A DNA stretch of 64,000 nucleotides from Ilex aquifolium. Its lineage: Eukaryota > Streptophyta > Magnoliopsida > Aquifoliales > Aquifoliaceae. Below are positions 57,871-64,000 of this stretch, piece after piece. The position numbers were made by a program, and so were the translations under genes. Position 1 is the stretch's first letter. Every line of letters starts with the position of its first letter. The notes beneath the pieces were generated by a model. It was not told the DNA's origin and ran no database searches. It saw nothing but the letters and a program-made list of their open reading frames with translations. The DNA is taken from positions 31,804,701 to 31,868,700 of the forward strand of contig OX637399.1 of NCBI GenBank assembly GCA_951799425.1. Direction: 5' to 3'.

Positions 57871-60224
57871 TTAGCGCATTGACATCAAAGTGCGGACTCT
57901 TTTTTCCCTCTCTGCCTTCTTAGCAGTGGGAGTCCTCTTCAATTTTCGCAGCTCCTCCATCACAACTTTCTCAACTGTGTCAATGGAATTCAGCAACTTC
58001 TTCTGGGGTGTGAGAAAATCTGATTCTCCTGCATTCTGATTGGTGACATCAAGCAATATCTTGGGCACTCTACCAACAGATGGTGTACAATGCCTGGTTC
58101 CAATTGTTGGATTTGGGGAAATCATAGAAAAATCGTGCTCAAGTGGAGCACCTGATATAGGTACAGATGGATCAAGAACAGCCTGGTCCTGGGGTATAGG
58201 ACTCTCAATTTGTTGGCCTTCCATTTCTCTCAAGCGAGCTCTTGTTCTTTCTATGGCCTATGGACAAAAAACTATTCAATTGTCTTTAACCAAACAATAT
58301 GCAGCCAGTGGGACAGTTGCAAAATGCATAAAAAAAGGAGACTGAACCAAAACCCAAAGGTGTATGTCATCTACTAAGTCAAGCTCAATATGATGGTAGA
58401 TGCAACTAAATCTTATATTGAACAAGCAATATTACATTAGAGGCAAAAATTTGGCACTTAACCTACAGAAGTTAACAAGGGCCTGCTTCCAAAAGTTAGA
58501 CTCAGCATAGAGTACAAAAATTTGTGCTCAAGATAAGCAACAGTTAAAAATAAAGATCACTTTAGTGGTGAACTATCAGGCTCTCAAATATCAATTTCAC
58601 TGGAGGATGCTAAACACCAATGTCCTCTTCTTGCTCACAAGATACAAGTATTGCAAAACTGCTCCTGAATGATTGAAGATGACTATAAGTGGCACTACAC
58701 AATGTAGTTTCTCAGAAGGATAATACATACAAATGAAAGAAGAAGAAAACTGCAAAGTGGTGTAAATTATAAGGAAACTATACACAACAGACCAAGATGA
58801 AGATATGTACTACTTGAAGATCAGAATCTGAATACAACTTTGCCAACTATGTAATAGAAATAAGCTATAAAACCAATAATGAGCTTAAATATAGACATGT
58901 AGTAAAACAATGCTGCTATAAAGTGAAATGTACGATCAGATATGGGGCCAACAGAGGTCAATTATTATTGCATTTACTCTCAATATTGTTCCACTACATA
59001 GATGGGAATGAAGAGTCCCTACGAGAATTGAAGTTCTATAGCATGGTTCCTCACTTCATAAATAAGCTGAGAATAACTAATGTCAGAAAACCATGACTCA
59101 GCTTCAATGAAAACAAATTCGAGTTTTTCATGAAGACCAAAATTGAGGAAATAAAAGTTAACAGTTTGAAAGAAACAATAGTTGAAAGATAAATTGAAAA
59201 TCAAGCCACCAATTAAATAAAAAACAACAATAACCTTCAAATTTAAGCTTGCAATTAAGAAATTAAAAATGCACGATGAAGGATGAAAAATTGCAAAAGA
59301 GAACTCTTCCGAAATATGAAAAGGCATAACATCTTCAGTTCAAGAACGACATTGCTCCAATGATGTTCAGCACCCAAGTAAAAAACATTCAATGTTGATG
59401 TTATAACTGGATCCGAATTAAAACTATTATCAATCCAGAAAATACTTGGGTGGATCCAGAATTTGACCCATCTTTATTTATACTCAAGATTTTCAATGGA
59501 CTAACAAATTACCTTTCCTGTATGTTCAAGACTACGAAAAAAGTGCACTTGAATCTGATGGTTCAAAACCTTTTTTTAACCCCTCTTCCTATGAAGAAGA
59601 ACCAGACTAACAGAGTTACAGGGAAATGTTCCTAAATGAACCATAGAAGAAAGAAGATCTATTCAACTTTAATTGATCAAAGCAACAAAATGTGCGCACA
59701 AATTGAATAAAACCAACTATTGTTCATGCAATATAAGCACAACCAAATCAAGCAACAACCATTCAAGAGATCAAGAAAAGTTGAAGAACATTTACCCGCA
59801 CAATAGTGGTGATGTCACGGAGAGGCGTTCTCGGGTACCAAGAAGGTAACACACTGCCACTCCTCCCACGTCCTCGGCCGCGACCAATGACTAGCCGGCC
59901 ACTTCCCCCCGGCGGCATGTTCTGCTGACCCACTACCGCCGCCGGCGACCTGTAAATATTCCGGCCACGCCCATTTCCTGCAATTCTTGGTGTTCCCAAA
60001 CTACCCCTCCCAACACCACCACCACCTCTTGCTCGCGTAGCTGCCACTCCCATCGGTCTAGGTGTCCCCATCATCGCCGTATCACCCCACCGGAACGGAG
60101 TTCCCAACCCTATCTCTGGTTCATCAGCTAAGATTCCGATGCCACTACCGATTGACCTCCTTCGACGACTGAACATCGCCGAAATGTCTTCAGGCCTGTT
60201 TAACCGGTCTCTGGGCTCCGACAT
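57871..60224 (-). CDS. OSD1/UVI4-like: OSD1/UVI4 (GIGAS CELL1/POLYCHOME) family APC/C inhibitor
   Basis: Exon 1 is 60224-59796 (143 codons), the GT-AG intron is 59795-58258 (1538 bp), and exon 2 is 58257-57871, giving 271 aa. The family signature [12 protein letters not shown] is at 128-139, running across the splice into [13 protein letters not shown]. The C-terminal half has [13 protein letters not shown] and ends in the MR tail (RTLMSMR), which in Arabidopsis binds the anaphase-promoting complex. N-terminal RDRL (5-8) is a candidate D-box. The middle is Gly/Arg-rich (GRGRGRGR). The family restrains the APC/C, controlling meiotic exit and endoreduplication. The ATG is the first in the exon, 15 bp after a leader splice acceptor. 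A leader intron is predicted from 60615 to 60241 (AAG|GTAAGT ... TTCCAG). Confidence 0.92.
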
Positions 60225-60240
60225 TTTGCCGAATTTTCAA

Positions 60241-60790
60241 CTGGAAACAACAATGTTAGACACAAATTTATAGTACAAGTATATATTCAGATTCATATGC
60301 GCAAGAATGTATGGGTATGCATTATACATGTACCGATCAAGGTGTGATAAGTTCAGAAATATGGAAGTTTTCTGGCGAAACCAAAAACAAATATTGGACA
60401 GAAAATGAAGAAAATGCATATATCTCAGAAACCCATATATAAAAAGAATTCCAGATGAAAGGAGGATTCCCCGGTGACCCATATCGAAAAAACCTTTCTC
60501 CGGCCACCCAGATTTCGAATTTCGCATTTGCCGATTACACAAATTTGACCAAACCAGACAAAAAGAAAAATCAACGGTGAAGAAGCAGACAGATGGGTTT
60601 GATTTATGTACTTACCTTAAGAATGTTAAGGTATGTGGGGGTTTCTTGAAGGCGCTTGATAATGATGATGATGGAGTGGCTCTACACAGCATAGAAGAAG
60701 AAGAAGAAGAAGAAGAAGAAGAAGAAAGAGAAAGCTTGAAGAGAGGCGAAATGGCAAATTTTCAAAGTGAAAATTGGGCGGTACTTTATA
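60241..60790 (-). promoter_or_regulatory. Leader exon, leader intron and core promoter of the OSD1/UVI4-like gene
   Basis: The predicted leader intron is 60615-60241. The leader exon lies between 60616 and about 60755 and contains a (CTT)n tract on the sense strand (+ (GAA)n at ~60690-60727). TATAAAG at 60790-60784 is a plausible TATA box, with a GGCGG-type element nearby that could be an E2F-like site (weak). Intron boundaries follow consensus. Confidence 0.6.
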
Positions 60791-61269
60791 CGGAAATGAA
60801 AATTTAGAAAATTGGAAGTAAAAAAATGAATTGCGCACGTGACCAGCAAGTTTTATCATGTGAGTGAGCCAAACTTTCAAATTTCAAATTTGCTCCCAAG
60901 TTGTGACATGAGCATTTCAATTTAGCCATTTTACGATTTTGCCCCTGAAAAATAAGATGGCAACATTGATTGGGCTTGTCGTAGTAGCTTGTACTGGGCC
61001 AGTCTGGTCCAATTTCAGAAAGAGTACCAAATTGTATACTAAATTTCGTATACCAAATCAGTGTATGTGACTGAATTAGTGGGTCTCACCCACTCTCAAT
61101 AAACTTTTAATGTATAAGATTTTATCACATCATTTGAGATGTAATACTTATATACTCATTTGGGATGCATAGTTTTATAATTTCTTTAATGTCTGTGATT
61201 TGTTCTCGAAAAAATCATTGAATTTATAAACAGGAAAAAATATTCGATCTAATAGTAAGTCGGGAAATT
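60791..61269. other. Intergenic sequence upstream of the OSD1/UVI4-like gene
   Basis: Promoter-side sequence without a recognised repeat or gene. Confidence 0.4.
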
Positions 61270-61274
61270 ATGTC

Positions 61275-61743
61275 ATGATGCACTTTCGACATTTGTAGCC
61301 TCAATTGCTCATGTCTCCATGAAGCATAGGTTCTCTCTATCAGCAAACTCTTGGGCATCTTCGGTTGGTATTGCTCGTAGACTTCCCAAGTCACAATTGT
61401 ATAGTGATGGTGGCTGGTTCGTGGTTTTGAGGGTTCTGTGGAGGCATGGTAATAAGAATAGGTGTTGGGGTAGATCGATATGTACATCATGAACTATCCC
61501 ATAATAATACCAGTTGTTGTTGAGACCTTCTTGCCAATTCCTTCTTTCATAATTTCAACTCGGAGAAGGAAGAGATAAGAGGACCCTATGGAGAATGTGG
61601 TCGGAAACATTATAACAATGTTCTTATCAGCATGTGCCTTTAGTTCCTCAAGCCACCGAGCCATCTGATGCTTGGTCATGTCATAGACTAACATTGCACC
61701 AACTGCACCTCGATAGTATGCGCTAGTAACAGCTCGGTACCTG
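61275..61743 (-). pseudogene. RabA-type small GTPase pseudogene fragment
   Basis: After a good acceptor (CCTTCTCAG, 61744-61752) the minus strand reads [23 protein letters not shown], a gap of a few residues, then [19 protein letters not shown], typical of RabA GTPases just after switch II. The NKxD region is missing. An unrelated insertion of ~200 bp (61387-61590) follows. The match then resumes in another frame as [24 protein letters not shown], with a stop in place of the Ser of the ETSA motif, and ends near 61275. No first exon with the P-loop is seen up to the window end. It is not a functional GTPase as it stands. Confidence 0.85.
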
Positions 61744-61940
61744 AGAAGGACAATAGAAGATAATTTCAATACCCTCAGAAGCTAGCAAGCAAATGAATTA
61801 ACAAAATCAAATGATTCAGAGACCTATAAAATGTTATTCAAAAGCACTACTTTTAGGATTACATTTAGGATTGACATGACAGACATGGTTTTGCATTGTG
61901 CAAGGCAAATAATTCAGACACCCTATTGCCTACCATTGAC

Positions 61941-62431
61941 TAGGGTGCAACTCGGGCAGGTTAGGCGTGTTGAAGGGTCAATCTTAACCTAATTATAGGT
62001 ATATAATTTTCAACTCTAATTTTAATCCTAATTTGACCTCAACCCGAGTACTATCTAAGTTGAATTCGGGCGAACTCAAGTTAAACTCGCGTTACTTAAT
62101 TTGGGTTAGGTTCATGTTACTTAATTTAGGCTTCTTTCGGGTTAGAATTCGGTTGGGTTCATTAAAGTAAATTGTGAAGTATGAACCCTAGTTGTAAGTT
62201 ATGCTATTGAATTTATTGATTTATATATATATTTTTAAATATATTTTGGTTGAGCCCAATTTATATATTCGGGTTGAACTCGGTAACCCGAGGCATCAAC
62301 CCGAATTCAATTCGAGTTAGTGTTTTTCAACTCAGACCTAACCCAAATATTAAAAATCTCAACACAAGCCCTATTTTTTTTGAGTTAGGTTCAAATTGAA
62401 TTCGGGTTAACCCGCCCAAATTGCACCACTG
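61941..62431. mobile_element. hAT-like MITE, about 490 bp
   Basis: TAGGGTGCAACTCGGGCAGG at the left pairs with GGTGCAATTTGGGCGGGTTA (minus strand) at the right. The flanks CCATTGAC / CATTGGCA partly match. The interior has repeated CGGGTTA / TAACCCG words. Confidence 0.6.
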
Positions 62432-62454
62432 TCATTGGCACTAGAATTTCAAAC

Positions 62455-62457
62455 CCC

Positions 62458-62488
<31 letters not shown>

Positions 62489-62492
62489 AAAA
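62455..62492. repeat. Poly(C)-poly(A) homopolymer junction
   Basis: More than 20 C followed directly by about 14 A on +. A region where sequence length is unreliable. Confidence 0.9.
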
Positions 62493-64000
62493 ACTCCTCC
62501 ATTCCCCAGAATAATCGACCAACTCAGATGTTAAAACTATTAGTCCTCATCGGGCTAGATAATTGGTTGCCTGATTAAAATTACTTCGCCTAATTCAATC
62601 TAGTCAATGTCCCAATCCAAGGATTTAACATAGTTAGAACCCCTACTTTCAGGCAGTCTGACAACTCTATATGGCAACTTTAAGTATAAAAGCTGCGTTA
62701 CATGCTATCACACGTACAGTCATACTCTATAGACAACACTAACGTCTGCAAAAACTGAAGACTTATCTTAAGGTTCTGCGTAAAAATTTTCAGTTCAAGA
62801 ACAAAATCTCCCACAATCAAACTAGAAGTTTTTGTGTTCCCTCCATGTTTCACTCTATCTAGTTTTCTGAAACTAAGCATCAACTGAGCTAATCTTTGTT
62901 CTAGCTATGTGTTTTTTCTTTCTTCTGGTGAGGTATCACTCATCAGTACATTGTTCCTTTGATGAGTAGAAAAAGGTAAAACCTGTTTAAATCTCTAATG
63001 AATTACAAGCAGGCATACGTCTCTCATTGCAGGATAACCGTCTAAAAATTATGTCGGCGTCCCTATATGGCTTACGAAAACATTTAGACCTCAAATGTAT
63101 AGGTTCTGCTATTACATAGGTGTTTGGACTAAAAATATAAAATTATGGGAATGTTCGATGCATCAACATCTGACAAATTTGAAGGCGTTAAAAAGGAAGC
63201 TATATGGCAGAATTTGAAGAAAAGACAAAAAATGATCGGCCACAACTTTATTTGAAAAAGAGATATTACTGTCTGTGAATTACTAAAAAGATAAATGTTG
63301 ATAAATGCAAAAACATCGAAATTAGTGGCTATAAACAGCAGACGATGGAGAAGTTAAAGGACACATTCAAAACCCTACAAGACCCATGATCTGAAGAAAA
63401 TATTCAGTACAACGGTGATACCACGTGGCAAGGTGATGTGGTATCACTATCTAATAATACTAAAATAAATAAGCACATGTACCCCACAAAAATCAATAAC
63501 TAACCTGTCATATAAGCAAATAACATCTCACCCTCCTTCCATGTAAGTCCAAGTTGGGTTCACATTTTTCATTTGGGGTTTTATTATTGGTTGATGATAT
63601 TATGTCATCAATGGTGACATGGTATTACCGTTGCATTCAATATTTACTCCACGATCTGGGCATTTCTAGGAACAGTATTATTAAGTTAGTTTTAAAAAGT
63701 AGTTACGGTTACAATCAGTATTGTTGATTTAGTCTTTTTATATCTAAAATTTCTTGGACTGAATTAATAAAAGAATTTTCTTTTATTAGTTTATTGTTTT
63801 TTGTATTTATCCCTTTAAAATTCATCAAAGGAAGTCTTGAAACAAGACAATTGAACTCATCACAAGTAATCGTCTTAAAACTCTGTATCGATTAAGTCTC
63901 TTACATCCATAAGAACATATTTTAGAACAACAATTGGATAATCTTTTTTGCTTGGTTTTTGCTATGTACCAATAGTAAATAAACCATTCCAAAGGAAAAA
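62493..64000. other. Intergenic sequence with one MITE-like segment
   Basis: 63405-63650 is bounded by CAACGGTGATACCACGTGG and its inverted counterpart (CAACGGTAATACCATGTCAC on minus). It shares the ATTCAATATTTACT end with insertions in the introns of P450 copies 4 and 5. I recognise nothing else. Confidence 0.45.

Overview
The window is nuclear DNA of a eudicot plant, probably a woody species. The evidence is AT-rich sequence, two-exon plant A-type cytochrome P450 genes with consensus GT-AG introns, Ty1/copia and other LTR elements, Helitrons with A|TC...CTAG|T ends, TAA-flanked Harbinger MITEs, and a plant-specific OSD1/UVI4-type cell-cycle gene. The species cannot be named from the sequence.

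Layout. (1) 0.3-45 kb is a cytochrome P450 cluster. It holds a CYP93A-like pseudogene on + (330-2439), an exon-2 relic on + (4432-4830), three apparently intact CYP93A-like genes on - (5288-7158, 17990-20813, 34535-37433), and an intact, more distant CYP712/CYP705-like gene on - (42769-44849). The 17990 and 34535 genes are recent tandem duplicates that share coding sequence, intron and flanks. Fragments of the same flanks at 8.4-9.2 kb and 39.0-39.2 kb suggest further copies existed and were lost. (2) The spaces between the genes are filled with mobile elements: two short and one 5.3-kb Helitron, Harbinger-, Mutator- and hAT-type MITEs (often nested), two SINE-like copies, a non-LTR insertion with a 16-bp target duplication, a broken Ty1/copia element with both LTRs (28006-33014), a solo LTR, an older copia remnant, and a non-autonomous LTR element (45770-48720) whose interior is a long tandem array of dyad-symmetric repeats. 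(3) 48.7-57 kb has no genes and is made of nested MITEs, a Helitron and microsatellites. (4) 57.4-60.8 kb carries an intact OSD1/UVI4 (GIGAS CELL1/POLYCHOME) homologue on -, followed by a broken RabA-type GTPase fragment and another MITE.

How the genes relate. The P450s are predicted endoplasmic-reticulum monooxygenases of specialised metabolism. CYP93A of legumes includes the 3,9-dihydroxypterocarpan 6a-monooxygenase, but the substrate of these genes cannot be read from sequence. The OSD1/UVI4 gene is an unrelated housekeeping neighbour predicted to inhibit the anaphase-promoting complex. I see no new multi-gene system. The most unusual objects are the LTR element with the hairpin-repeat interior, the 5.3-kb Helitron, and the duplication history preserved by paralogous empty sites.
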